Shown: one piece after another, positions 35,107 through 44,406 of the stretch | Position numbering within the stretch: the stretch's first letter is position 1 | Layout of the letters: the number at the start of each line of letters is the position of its first letter | Source of the DNA: CAWGCA01 sp963820955 | GTDB lineage: Bacteria > Pseudomonadota > Gammaproteobacteria > Chromatiales > Chromatiaceae | Length of the DNA stretch: 64,000 bases | Direction of reading: 5' to 3' | Assembly (NCBI GenBank): GCA_963820955.1 | Contig: CAWGCA010000047.1 | Span: forward strand, 1-64,000 | Translations under genes and position numbers: made by a program | The notes under the pieces: model-generated | What the model was told of the DNA's origin: nothing | The model's input: the letters and a program-made list of their open reading frames with translations, nothing else | Databases searched by the model: none

Positions 35107-37316
35107 AACGACTGACCACTGGACCTTTGCCGGTACTCGCGCTGCTGGGGCTGGTGTTGTTGTCCCTGCACCTGATGAGCAGTGCGGTGCAAAACACAGA
35201 AGAGTTGAACCGCCTGTTTGTACCCTTGTTGATCGCCAGCACGCTTGGACTTTTTGCCATGGTCTTGCTGGTTGGCGTCAATATTGCGCGGTTGTATATG
35301 CGCTATCGTCAACAAGCCGCCGGCTCTAGGTTGACCCTGCGCATGGTGGTGGTATTTGTCGTGCTCTCCCTCGCCCCGGTCACGGTGGTTTTTTACTACT
35401 CCCAGCAATTTTTGCTACAAGGGATCGACAGCTGGTTCAATGTTCAGGTCGATCAGGCGATGGAAGACGCCTTGGGATTGAGCCAGGCCTCTCTCGACTT
35501 CTACAAACGTGAGCGGCTGAAGACGACCCAGGCACTATTGTCTGAGTTGTCGGGTTCATCGTTGGCGGGACTCAGTCTAAGTCTGGAGGATATGAGAGAA
35601 AAATACCGGGCATCCGAGCTGACCCTTTTGGAGCCCTCGGGTCGGGCGGTAATGGTCACCAGCACTGATCCGACCATTCTTGTGCCCAAGGTTCCTGAGG
35701 GTTACATCCTGAGGCAGGTACGGAGCGGTAACGATTTTGTCGGAATTGCCCCCACCGGCGAAGATGAGTTGCTGGAAGTCCGGGTGATGGTCAATGACGA
35801 AAAGCGCGGATTGCTGTTGCAGGCCCTTTACCCAACCTCGACCAGCATCACTAAACAGACTGAGACAGTGCAAGCGGCTTACAACCGTTATAAGGAACTC
35901 GCCTTTCTGCGGCAGAGCCTGAAGAACACCTTCACGCTGGCACTGGGTATGGTGCTGCTATTCAGTCTGTTGGCGGCTATCTGGGCCGCCTTTTACTCAG
36001 CGAATCTACTGGTTGCGCCGGTGGCGGACATCGCGGAAGGTACCCGGGCCGTGGCCCAAGGGGATTACGATATGCAACTGCCCCTGCCAAAGCGCAGGGA
36101 TGAGCTTGGGTTTCTGGTGGCCTCTTTCAATACTATGACCCGGCGCATCGCTCAGGCGCGGGACGTGGCAAGCAGCAGTCAGCATCAGGTGGAAGCCCAG
36201 CGGGCCTACCTGGAAACCGTATTGGGCAGTCTTTCTTCCGGTGTGATGGCCCTGGATGCAGATGGTAAAGTTCGGACTGCCAACCAGGCCGCCCTCGACA
36301 TACTGCGGGTCCAACTGGATGACTACCTGGGTCGCCCTTTGGATGACCTTGCCGGGGCGGGGCCATTGCTCAGGCAGTTCGTGGATGCGGTTTGGGAATC
36401 GATCACCCCGGAGACCCAGGAGTGGCGGGAGGAGCTGACTCTCTACCACAGCGATGGGCGCCAGGTGCTATTGTGCCGCGGGACCCCATTGGCACAGCCG
36501 GAAATTGCTTCGACCGGTTTCGTATTGGTATTCGACGATATTACCGCCCTGATCAAGGCACAACGTGATGCGGCCTGGGGGGAGGTGGCGCGTCGTCTGG
36601 CCCATGAGATCAAGAATCCGCTGACGCCGATTCAACTCTCCGCTGAACGGCTGAGGCACAAATTTCTCCATAAGATGGCACCCGACGATGCGAGGATTTT
36701 GGAAAGGTCTACTCACACCATTATCCAGCAGGTGGAAGCGATGAAAGAGATGGTGAATGCCTTCTCGGATTACGCGCGACCTCCCAAAATAAATCCGGAG
36801 CCGGTGGTGCTGGACGGTCTGGTATCGGAGGTGCTCGATCTCTATCGCAACGCAGGTTCGCAACCTCAGTTATTGATCCAGCTCGGTGCCGGTGAGGCGA
36901 GAATAGAGGTGGATCCGGTGCGGATCCGACAGGTTGTCCACAATTTGGTAAAAAACGCCCAGGAAGCGGTGCAGGAACAGGCAGAACCGAGGGTCGAGGT
37001 GAGTACCCGGCAGCTGAGCAAGGGCGGGGCTCCATTCGTGGAGCTTGAGGTCTCCGACAACGGGCCGGGATTCGATGATGAGACCCTGGCTCATTTGTTT
37101 GAGCCCTATGTGACAACCAAGGTCAAAGGTACGGGATTGGGGTTAGCAATTGTGAAAAAAATCGTAGAAGAACATGGTGGCCTTATTTGGGCCGAAAATC
37201 GGGTCGAGCAGGGGGGGCGGGTGATCCTTCGCCTGCCGGCACTGGGGGCCAGCCTCAATCAAGCCCCCGGTTATTTGCCGATAACGGATCCCAATTCGGG
37301 GAGGAAGAGCGCATGA
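35088..37316 (+). CDS. ntrY: NtrY-type sensor histidine kinase
   Basis: The 742-residue membrane kinase has several N-terminal helices (among them PVLALLGLVLLSLHLM, VPLLIASTLGLFAMVLLVG and TLALGMVLLFSLLAAIWA) with a periplasmic loop. It then has a HAMP domain, a PAS domain (ALDADGKVRTANQAALDIL) and a HisKA domain with RRLAHEIKNPLTPIQLSAERL; the ATPase domain follows (HNLVKNAQEAV, GTGLGLAIV). It overlaps ntrX by four bases, so the two form a pair. NtrY/NtrX respond to nitrogen or redox signals in relatives. Confidence 0.92.
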   Translation: MASATLKRLTTGPLPVLALLGLVLLSLHLMSSAVQNTEELNRLFVPLLIASTLGLFAMVLLVGVNIARLYMRYRQQAAGSRLTLRMVVVFVVLSLAPVTVVFYYSQQFLLQGIDSWFNVQVDQAMEDALGLSQASLDFYKRERLKTTQALLSELSGSSLAGLSLSLEDMREKYRASELTLLEPSGRAVMVTSTDPTILVPKVPEGYILRQVRSGNDFVGIAPTGEDELLEVRVMVNDEKRGLLLQALYPTSTSITKQTETVQAAYNRYKELAFLRQSLKNTFTLALGMVLLFSLLAAIWAAFYSANLLVAPVADIAEGTRAVAQGDYDMQLPLPKRRDELGFLVASFNTMTRRIAQARDVASSSQHQVEAQRAYLETVLGSLSSGVMALDADGKVRTANQAALDILRVQLDDYLGRPLDDLAGAGPLLRQFVDAVWESITPETQEWREELTLYHSDGRQVLLCRGTPLAQPEIASTGFVLVFDDITALIKAQRDAAWGEVARRLAHEIKNPLTPIQLSAERLRHKFLHKMAPDDARILERSTHTIIQQVEAMKEMVNAFSDYARPPKINPEPVVLDGLVSEVLDLYRNAGSQPQLLIQLGAGEARIEVDPVRIRQVVHNLVKNAQEAVQEQAEPRVEVSTRQLSKGGAPFVELEVSDNGPGFDDETLAHLFEPYVTTKVKGTGLGLAIVKKIVEEHGGLIWAENRVEQGGRVILRLPALGASLNQAPGYLPITDPNSGRKSA

Positions 37317-38680
37317 CAGGCCCACACATACTGGTGGTGGACGACGAGCCGGATATCCGGGAACTGGTGAAGGAGATCCTGGTCGATGAAGACTACGAGG
37401 TGGCCACCGCAGAAAATGGTGCAAGCGCCCGCAAGTCGCTGCGCGACCGCCGGCCCGATCTGCTGCTGCTGGATATCTGGATGCCGGATGTGGATGGCAT
37501 CAGTCTGCTTAAAGAGTGGTCCGAGGATAATGGTCTGCCCTGCCCGGTGATCATGATGTCCGGCCATGGCACGGTCGAGACCGCGGTTGAGGCTACGCGG
37601 CTGGGGGCCTATGACTTTCTGGAAAAGCCCCTTTCGCTGGCTAAACTTCTGTTGACTGTGGAGCGGGCGCTGGAGGCAGACAAACTGCAGGTAGAAAACA
37701 TCGGCCTGCGGCGGCACAGCCCGCCGGTGGTGGAGCCGACCGGCAAAAGCGCCGTCATCCAGCGGCTGCGGGAACAGGTCAAGCGCATCGCCCAGCATGA
37801 TACTTGGGTGTTGATCAGCGGTGAGCCTGGCAGTGGGCGTGAGACCTTTGCCCGCTATCTGCATGCCCAGAGCTCTCGTCGGGAACTCCCCTTTGTCGAT
37901 GTGGGAGTCTCTTCCATCGCCAGCGGTAATTCGGCGCGGGAACTGTTCGGCAGCGAAGAGAACGGGCATATTCATTACGGCTCCCTGGAACTGGCGCGGG
38001 GGGGCACCCTGTTTCTGGATGAAGTGGCGGATATGGAAAAGGAGGCGCAGACCCAGCTGTTGGGCGCCCTGGATACAGGTTCTTTTCTGCGCTGGGGAGG
38101 GGTAGAGCCGGTCCAGATCGATGTCCGTATCATAGCTGCCACTCAGCGAAATCTGGAGGAAGAGGTTCAGGCCGGGAAATTTCGAGAGGATCTTTTCTAC
38201 CACCTCAACGTGGTACCCTTGCAGATTCCGCCGCTCCGCGAGCACCGTGAGGATGTGCCAGAGCTTCTGAGCTACTACGTGGATCATTTTTCCAGCCATG
38301 AAAAACTGCCCTATCGCCGATTCGACGTGGGCGCCCAGAATTTCCTCCGTAACCATCCCTGGCACGGCAATGTCCGCGAATTGAAAAACCTGGTGCAGCG
38401 CCTGCTGATCCTCGGCGCTGGAGAAGAGATAACCCAGGACGAGGTTGAGGCCGCCCTGGGTCGAGCGGAGATGCAAACTGCCGACGGTGCGCCGTTTCCG
38501 GTCTCGTTCGACCTGCCATTACGTCAGGCCAGAGAGCAGTTTGAGAAGGCTTACCTGGAGTACCAGCTGGACAAGCATGCAGGCAATGTCAGTCAGATGG
38601 CCACGGATGCGGGAATGGAACGTACTCACCTTTATCGCAAGCTGCGTTCGCTGGGGATCGAATTCAAGGATAGAAAGTGA
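37313..38680 (+). CDS. ntrX: NtrX-like response regulator with degenerate AAA+ domain
   Basis: The 455-residue regulator has a receiver domain with Asp54 (LLLLDIWMPDVDG), a sigma-54 AAA+-type central domain and a Fis-type helix-turn-helix end (NVSQMATDAGMERTHLYRKL). Two functional motifs are lost: the Walker A reads GEPGSGRE, with Arg in place of Lys, and the GAFTGA loop that touches sigma-54 is replaced by SEENGHIHYGSLELA. It is therefore unlikely to activate sigma-54 in the usual way and may act as a direct repressor or activator. Related NtrX proteins show similar losses. Confidence 0.9.
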   Translation: MTGPHILVVDDEPDIRELVKEILVDEDYEVATAENGASARKSLRDRRPDLLLLDIWMPDVDGISLLKEWSEDNGLPCPVIMMSGHGTVETAVEATRLGAYDFLEKPLSLAKLLLTVERALEADKLQVENIGLRRHSPPVVEPTGKSAVIQRLREQVKRIAQHDTWVLISGEPGSGRETFARYLHAQSSRRELPFVDVGVSSIASGNSARELFGSEENGHIHYGSLELARGGTLFLDEVADMEKEAQTQLLGALDTGSFLRWGGVEPVQIDVRIIAATQRNLEEEVQAGKFREDLFYHLNVVPLQIPPLREHREDVPELLSYYVDHFSSHEKLPYRRFDVGAQNFLRNHPWHGNVRELKNLVQRLLILGAGEEITQDEVEAALGRAEMQTADGAPFPVSFDLPLRQAREQFEKAYLEYQLDKHAGNVSQMATDAGMERTHLYRKLRSLGIEFKDRK

Positions 38681-40050
38681 AGATTATCATCCTGGGGGCG
38701 GGTCAGGTGGGCACCTCGGTTGCCAATAACCTGGCGTCAGAGGCCAATGACATTACCGTGGTGGATAAAAATTCGGAACTGTTGCTTGCACTACAGGACC
38801 GGCTGGACCTACGAGTGGTACAGGGTCACGGTGCGCACCCCGATGTGCTTTTGCGGGCAGGAGCGGAAGATGCCGATATGATCCTCGCGGTCACTAACAG
38901 CGACGAGACCAATATGGTTGCCTGTCAGGTTGCCTATACCCTGTTTCACACCCCAACAAAAATAGCCCGGGTGCGGGCTCCGGGATTCACCCGTTATCCG
39001 GAACTGTTCTCTCAGAATGGCCTGCCGATCGACGTTCTGATCAGCCCGGAGCAGCTGGTCACCGATTACATCATGCGTTTGATTGAAAACCCCGGTGCCT
39101 TACAGGTACTGGATTTTGCCAATGGACGTGTTCGACTGGTGGCGGTAAAGGCCTACTACGGCGGGCCACTGGTGGGGAATGAACTGCGCCAGCTTTACGA
39201 GCATATGCCCCACGTCGATGCCAGAGTGGCCGCTATCTACCGACAGGGCCAGGCTATACAGCCGGAGGGTAGCACCATCATCGAGGCGGATGACGAGGTA
39301 TTTTTTGTCGCTGCGACGGAGAATATTCGGGCGGTAATGAGCGAGCTTCGGAAACTTGAAAAACCGTTCAAACGTCTGTTGTTTGCGGGCGGCGGCAATA
39401 TCGGCCAGCGACTGGCGGCCGCCCTGGAGCGGGATTACCAGGTGAAGCTGATCGAGCGCGACCGGCGGCGTGCGCTGGCGATAGCGGAGGATCTTCCAAA
39501 GACCATCGTCCTGCACGGCGATGTGGCGGACGAGGATCTCCTGTTGGAGGAGAATATCGAAAACACCGATGTTTTCTGTGCCGTGACCAACGACGACGAG
39601 GCCAACATACTATCCGCCATGCTGGCCAAACGACTTGGCGCACGTAAGGTGATGTCCCTGATCAACCGCCCTGCCTATGTCGACATGGTGCAGAGTGGCT
39701 CCATTGATATAGCGATATCACCGCAGCAGGCAACCATTGGCAGCCTGCTCACCCATGTTCGTCGCGGTGATGTGGTGGTGGTCCATTCTCTCCGGCGCGG
39801 CGCGGCGGAGGCGATCGAGGCGGTGGCCCACGGTGATCCTTCGACCTCGAAGGTGGTGGGGCGTATGGTGGAGGAGATCGACCTCCCCAGGGGTGCCAGT
39901 ATCGGCGCCATCGTGCGCCAGGACCAGGTACTGATTGCACACCACGATACAATTGTTCAGGCCGAAGATCATGTCATCCTGTTTCTGGTAGATAAACACC
40001 GTATCCCCGAGGTGGAGCGCCTGTTTCAGGTAGGCATTACTTTTCTCTAA
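38677..40050 (+). CDS. trkA: Trk potassium uptake regulatory subunit TrkA
   Basis: The 457-residue peripheral protein has two RCK units in tandem, each with a Rossmann nucleotide site (IIILGAGQVGTSVANNL and LLFAGGGNIGQRLAAAL) and an RCK_C domain. It binds NAD(H)/ATP and gates TrkH. A GTG start overlaps the ntrX stop by four bases. trkH follows 37 bases later. Confidence 0.96.
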   Translation: MKIIILGAGQVGTSVANNLASEANDITVVDKNSELLLALQDRLDLRVVQGHGAHPDVLLRAGAEDADMILAVTNSDETNMVACQVAYTLFHTPTKIARVRAPGFTRYPELFSQNGLPIDVLISPEQLVTDYIMRLIENPGALQVLDFANGRVRLVAVKAYYGGPLVGNELRQLYEHMPHVDARVAAIYRQGQAIQPEGSTIIEADDEVFFVAATENIRAVMSELRKLEKPFKRLLFAGGGNIGQRLAAALERDYQVKLIERDRRRALAIAEDLPKTIVLHGDVADEDLLLEENIENTDVFCAVTNDDEANILSAMLAKRLGARKVMSLINRPAYVDMVQSGSIDIAISPQQATIGSLLTHVRRGDVVVVHSLRRGAAEAIEAVAHGDPSTSKVVGRMVEEIDLPRGASIGAIVRQDQVLIAHHDTIVQAEDHVILFLVDKHRIPEVERLFQVGITFL

Positions 40051-40087
40051 TCCTTTTGCTACAGCAGACCCGACTCGCCGCCAGAAA

Positions 40088-41545
40088 ATGCAATACAGTG
40101 CCGTTCAACGCATCCTCGGAATCCTGCTGATGCTGTTCAGTCTTACCATGCTGCCGCCGGTCGCTGTCTCGTTCTGGTATGGTGATGGCTCAGCAGCGCC
40201 CTTCGTGATCGCATTCCTGCTTACCTTTCTGGCCGGGGCGGGCTCCTGGGTGTTGGTGCGCAACAAGCGCCGCGAACTGAGACTGCGGGATGGTTTCCTC
40301 GTGGTGGTCATGTTCTGGAGCGTGCTCGGGCTGACCGGCTCACTCCCCTTCACCCTGTCGGCTAACCCGCACATTTCGATCACCGATTCGATTTTCGAGT
40401 CCATCTCAGGATTGACGACCACCGGCGCAACCGTAATCGTGGGCCTTGATGATCTGCCCAAATCAATCTTGTATTATCGGCAACAGTTGCAGTGGCTGGG
40501 GGGGATGGGGATCATCGTGCTGGCCGTAGCGGTACTGCCGATGCTCGGTATCGGCGGTATGCAGCTGTATCGTGCCGAAACCCCCGGCCCTATGAAGGAC
40601 TCGAAACTCACGCCGCGGATTACCGAGACCGCCAAGGCGCTTTGGTACATCTACCTGGGCCTCACCATTGCCTGTAGCCTGGCCTATTGGTGGGGCGGTA
40701 TGACGTTGTTCGACGCAATTGGCCACGCCTTTTCCACCATCGCCATCGGCGGCTTTTCCACTCATGACGCCAGCATGGGGCATTTCGACAGTACCCTGAT
40801 AGAGATGATTGCGGTGTTTTTTCTCCTTGCTTCGGGGGCCAATTTTGCGCTTCACTTCACCGCCTGGGGTGGTCGGGTCAAGCGACCGTTGGTCTACTTT
40901 GCCGATAGTGAGTTTCGCTTTTATCTGCTGGTGCTGGGGTCGGTGGCGCTCTGTGTTAGCCTGTCGCTGCGTTGGAGCGGGGTCTATCCAGACTGGATGG
41001 AGTCGATTACCCTGGGTATTTTTCAAACCGTTTCGATCGGTACCACCGCGGGTTTTACCACGGCGGATTACTCTGTTTGGCCGGGTTTTATCGCTATTCT
41101 ATTGCTGTTTACCAGTTTTATTGGGGCCTGTGCCGGTTCCACCGGCGGCGGTATCAAGGTGATCCGTTTTCTGCTGTTGATCAAGCAGGGGTTACGTGAG
41201 ATTACGCGCTTGATTCATCCGAGCGCCCAGATCCCGATCCGGGTGGGTGACAAGACGATCAGTCCTCGGGTGATCGAGGCGGTGTGGGGCTTTTTTGCCC
41301 TGTATGTGGCCAGCTTCACAGTGATGTACCTGGCCCTGGCAGTAACCGGGCTGGATTTGATGACCTCTTTCTCTGCTGTTGCCGCCTCAATCAACAACCT
41401 GGGTCCAGGGCTTGGTTCAGTCGGTCTTAACTATGCCGCTTTGAATGACCCCGCCAAATGGATCCTCTGTTTCGCCATGCTGTTAGGACGGCTTGAGATT
41501 TTCACGCTGCTGGTGCTGTTGACTCCCGCCTACTGGCGCAAGTAG
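40088..41545 (+). CDS. trkH: Trk potassium uptake channel TrkH
   Basis: The 485-residue membrane protein is built from repeated membrane-pore-membrane units. The pore-loop glycines appear in ISGLTTTGATV, TIAIGGFSTHD, FQTVSIGTTAGFTT and INNLGPGLGSVG. It imports K+ coupled to H+ or Na+ with TrkA as gating ring. It completes the trkA-trkH operon that here follows ntrYX. Confidence 0.95.
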   Translation: MQYSAVQRILGILLMLFSLTMLPPVAVSFWYGDGSAAPFVIAFLLTFLAGAGSWVLVRNKRRELRLRDGFLVVVMFWSVLGLTGSLPFTLSANPHISITDSIFESISGLTTTGATVIVGLDDLPKSILYYRQQLQWLGGMGIIVLAVAVLPMLGIGGMQLYRAETPGPMKDSKLTPRITETAKALWYIYLGLTIACSLAYWWGGMTLFDAIGHAFSTIAIGGFSTHDASMGHFDSTLIEMIAVFFLLASGANFALHFTAWGGRVKRPLVYFADSEFRFYLLVLGSVALCVSLSLRWSGVYPDWMESITLGIFQTVSIGTTAGFTTADYSVWPGFIAILLLFTSFIGACAGSTGGGIKVIRFLLLIKQGLREITRLIHPSAQIPIRVGDKTISPRVIEAVWGFFALYVASFTVMYLALAVTGLDLMTSFSAVAASINNLGPGLGSVGLNYAALNDPAKWILCFAMLLGRLEIFTLLVLLTPAYWRK

Positions 41546-41631
41546 CGGTTCCTTAGTGCCAGAGTTAACCGCACAACACGGTCGAGTTGCGGTTCAGCTA
41601 TACTGGTGGGACATTAAATACGGGACAATCC

Positions 41632-43452
41632 ATGCCGCCACTACCCGATCAGCACGCCTTGGCAGTGCTTGTGCTGACTGTTGTTGCGCTGTTTCTGTTC
41701 ACGCGTGAGCGTATCCCACTGGAAACCTCGAGCCTGATGGTGCTGGCACTCCTGACCATCGGATTCGAATGGTTCCCTTACCACGATGGAACACAGGTTT
41801 TGCGCGCGGTCGATTTTTTCAGCGGCTTCGGGCACGAGGCACTGATTGCGGTGTGTGGATTGATGGTTGTCGGTCACGGCTTGGTGCGCACCGGCGCACT
41901 GGAGCCGGTGGGACGGCTGCTGCAGCGCATCTGGTCGCAAAGCCCACAGCTTTCACTGCTATTAACGCTGGTGCTTGCAGGTCTGTTGAGCGCCTTCGTC
42001 AACAATACGCCAATTGTGGTATTGCTGTTACCGATCCTGGTAAGCGTTTCCCTGCGGGCGGGCACCAATGCATCGGGCATCCTGATGCCGATGGGGCTGG
42101 CCACGCTGGTTGGTGGTACGGCGACTACAATTGGCACCTCGACCAACCTGCTGGTGGTCAGTGTTGCATCCGACCTTGGCTTGCAGCGGTTCGGGATGTT
42201 TGATTTCTTTGTACCGGCCGTCAGTGCCGGCAGTCTGGGTATACTCTATCTGTGGCTGGCCGCACCGCGCATCCTGCCGGAACGACGGGCCGTGCTGACA
42301 GACACCTCACCGCGTATATTCTCAGCCAAACTCAATATCTCTGAGCAGGGTTACGCCGACGGGCGGACGCTTGCGGATCTGCTTGTCAAAACCGGCAGCG
42401 AAATGAAGGTGCAACGCATTCAGCGCGGCGAGAGCGTGCTGTTGCCGCTGCCAGATGTAACGATCAAGGCGGGCGACCAGTTGATCGTCAAGGATACCCC
42501 GGCGCAGTTGAAGGAATATGAACAGGTGCTCGGCGCAATGTTGTATTCCGGTGAGCGCGCTGTGGACGAGGACCACCCGCTGGAGGCACGGGACCAGCAA
42601 CTGGCGGAGATCGTCGTGGTACAGGGTTCTCCACTGGTCAACCGCACGATTAACGCAAGCCGTTTCACCGACCGCTACCAGCTTGCCACCCTTGCACTGC
42701 AACAGGCCGGCCGCACGGTGCATACATTGCGAAAGGGTATAGGCGACATCCAACTGCAGGTCGGCGACATACTGCTGGTGCAGGGCGCGCGTGAGCAGCT
42801 GGCACGGATCAAGCGCGAAGGTGACCTGCTGGTGCTGGACGCGACTGCCGACCTCCCAACGGCGAAGAAGGCACGGCTGGCACTGCTGATCATCGGGCTG
42901 GTGATCGTCAGCGCGGCAACTGGTGTACTGCCGATCGCGATCAGTTCCGTCGCCGGGGCCCTGCTTATGCTGTTGTTCGGCGGCTTGGCCTGGCGTGATG
43001 TAGGTAATGCGCTGAGTACTGCGGTAATCATGATCGTGGTGGTCAGCCTTGCGCTGGGTATGGCGCTGACAAAGACCGGTGCAACCATCTGGTTGGCTGA
43101 TCTCTATCTCGCGCTGACCACCGGGTTGGCGCCAAACGTGATCCTGAGCGGTCTGATTCTGCTGATGGCGCTGTTGACTAACATCGTCTCCAACAACGCT
43201 GCGGCGGTGATCGGTACTCCGGTGGCAGTATCGATAGCAAACGGGTTGGGCCTGCCGGCCGAGGCCTTCGTGCTTGCGGTCCTGTTCGGCGCCAACATGA
43301 GCTACGCAACGCCTATGGCGTATCAAACCAACCTGTTGGTGATGAATGCCGGCGGCTATAGATTTGGTGATTTCGTGCGTGTCGGCCTGCCGTTGACACT
43401 CATCATGTGGCTGGCCCTTAGCTGGTTACTGCCCCAGCTCTACGGATTTTAA
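41632..43452 (+). CDS. SLC13/DASS-type anion transporter with RCK_C domains
   Basis: The 606-residue membrane protein is a sodium/anion symporter homologue. It has a central cytoplasmic insert with two RCK_C (TrkA-C) domains (QRIQRGESVLLPLPDVTIKAGDQLIV and HTLRKGIGDIQLQVGDILLV) between two membrane halves. The signature SFVNNTPIV-like block (SAFVNNTPIVVLLLPILVS) and TNIVSNNAAAVIGTP are present. Such proteins carry sulfate, thiosulfate or dicarboxylates, or couple to nucleotide signals through RCK_C. In a sulfur oxidiser a sulfate role is attractive but unproven. ATG 41632 chosen; a longer frame opens at 41587. Confidence 0.88.
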   Translation: MPPLPDQHALAVLVLTVVALFLFTRERIPLETSSLMVLALLTIGFEWFPYHDGTQVLRAVDFFSGFGHEALIAVCGLMVVGHGLVRTGALEPVGRLLQRIWSQSPQLSLLLTLVLAGLLSAFVNNTPIVVLLLPILVSVSLRAGTNASGILMPMGLATLVGGTATTIGTSTNLLVVSVASDLGLQRFGMFDFFVPAVSAGSLGILYLWLAAPRILPERRAVLTDTSPRIFSAKLNISEQGYADGRTLADLLVKTGSEMKVQRIQRGESVLLPLPDVTIKAGDQLIVKDTPAQLKEYEQVLGAMLYSGERAVDEDHPLEARDQQLAEIVVVQGSPLVNRTINASRFTDRYQLATLALQQAGRTVHTLRKGIGDIQLQVGDILLVQGAREQLARIKREGDLLVLDATADLPTAKKARLALLIIGLVIVSAATGVLPIAISSVAGALLMLLFGGLAWRDVGNALSTAVIMIVVVSLALGMALTKTGATIWLADLYLALTTGLAPNVILSGLILLMALLTNIVSNNAAAVIGTPVAVSIANGLGLPAEAFVLAVLFGANMSYATPMAYQTNLLVMNAGGYRFGDFVRVGLPLTLIMWLALSWLLPQLYGF

Positions 43453-43583
43453 AGGACAAGACAATACACCCTGTCGCCGTAGTACCGACCGATCACTCCC
43501 GTACTGGTAAAGCAGGGAAATTTCCTCTATTTTCTGTGTGCGCCGGCAAGTCCCTGAAACGATAGAGGCATGTGATAACGGAT

Positions 43584-44123
43584 TCAAGCCGCCAGGCTAT
43601 CTCTCAGTTTGCGGCGGGCACGAAACAGACGGGTACCCACCCCGGCCGGGGAGATGCCGAGCTGCGCGGCGATTTCTTTCTGCGAATAGCCATCGATCAC
43701 CTGTCTGAGCAAGGGTTCGCGATACTCATCAGGCAGCTGATTGAGTGCCCGGCGCAGGACAAAGGCCTCGGTCGAAGTATCGAATCCTCTCTCCCTGGCT
43801 CGCAGTTCCTCCAGCGGGATATTCGTCTCCTTAAGTCTCTTACGCTCGAAACGGCGGGCATTTTCACGTCGCAAGATGGTCAGCAGCCAACCCTTGCCGG
43901 CCTGGACGTCTTTCAGTTTGTGCAGTGAGCGCCAAGCCCTCAGCAGTGCCTCTTGAACCAGGTCTTCTGCGGTGGGTTTGTCACCTGCCAACCAGTAGGC
44001 ATAGCGTCTAAGATCGTTTTCGTAGCGGTAAAATAACTCATTAAACAATAGCTCCCGACCGGGGATCTCCTCGTTTTGACCATTTTCAGTCCAATCGGTA
44101 GCAGCCAGAACCAGATTACTCAT
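43584..44123 (-). CDS. ECF-type RNA polymerase sigma factor
   Basis: The 179-residue protein has sigma-70 region 2 (about 30-95, YEND LRRYAYWLAGD and AEDLVQEALLRAWRSL) and region 4 (about 120-175, LPDEYREPLLRQVIDGYSQKEIAAQLG). No anti-sigma gene follows or precedes it; the downstream 130 bases carry no frame. Upstream sequence holds repeated GTTAC/GTAAC sites that may be autoregulatory. The trigger is unknown. Confidence 0.93.
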   Translation of the reverse strand: MSNLVLAATDWTENGQNEEIPGRELLFNELFYRYENDLRRYAYWLAGDKPTAEDLVQEALLRAWRSLHKLKDVQAGKGWLLTILRRENARRFERKRLKETNIPLEELRARERGFDTSTEAFVLRRALNQLPDEYREPLLRQVIDGYSQKEIAAQLGISPAGVGTRLFRARRKLRDSLAA

Positions 44124-44406
44124 GGCGTGTTCCTCTCCTCACTAGTCAAGGTGTAAAAGAATTGTTACCAGGTACCGTTGCAGAAGTTGTGCCAGGCCGT
44201 AACCTATTGTTTAATAAAATTAAATGCTTTTATTTTTTGGAAGGCGTAACGGGTCGTTGCAACAAAACGTTACCTTTGACAGAGGCTGGGAGAAGCTGAT
44301 GGGTGCCGGGTGGTCTGGGGGTAGTCACCACTTGCCGGATCTGCGGTCGCAGATTGTCGAGGTGGTTTGATGAAGGGCGGCTCACCGTGCACGATGCGAG
44401 GGATGA
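44124..44406. promoter_or_regulatory. upstream region of the ECF sigma gene with four GTTAC/GTAAC motifs
   Basis: GTTACC at 44164-44169, GTAACC at 44199-44204, GTAAC at 44246-44250 and GTTACC at 44269-44274 occur in 111 bases, with a GTTGCAAC palindrome at 44255-44262. On the minus strand one GGTAAC is followed 17 bases later by CGTTA, a spacing that fits ECF -35/-10 elements. Whether the sigma factor reads its own promoter here is untested. Confidence 0.35.

Noticed and set aside
37271..38476. 401-residue minus-strand frame across ntrX
   Set aside because: Shadow of a GC-rich coding region; no domain and no ribosome site.
42322..43326. 334-residue minus-strand frame over the SLC13 gene
   Set aside because: Rich in His/Gln/Asp and without domains, a typical reverse-frame artefact of a membrane gene.
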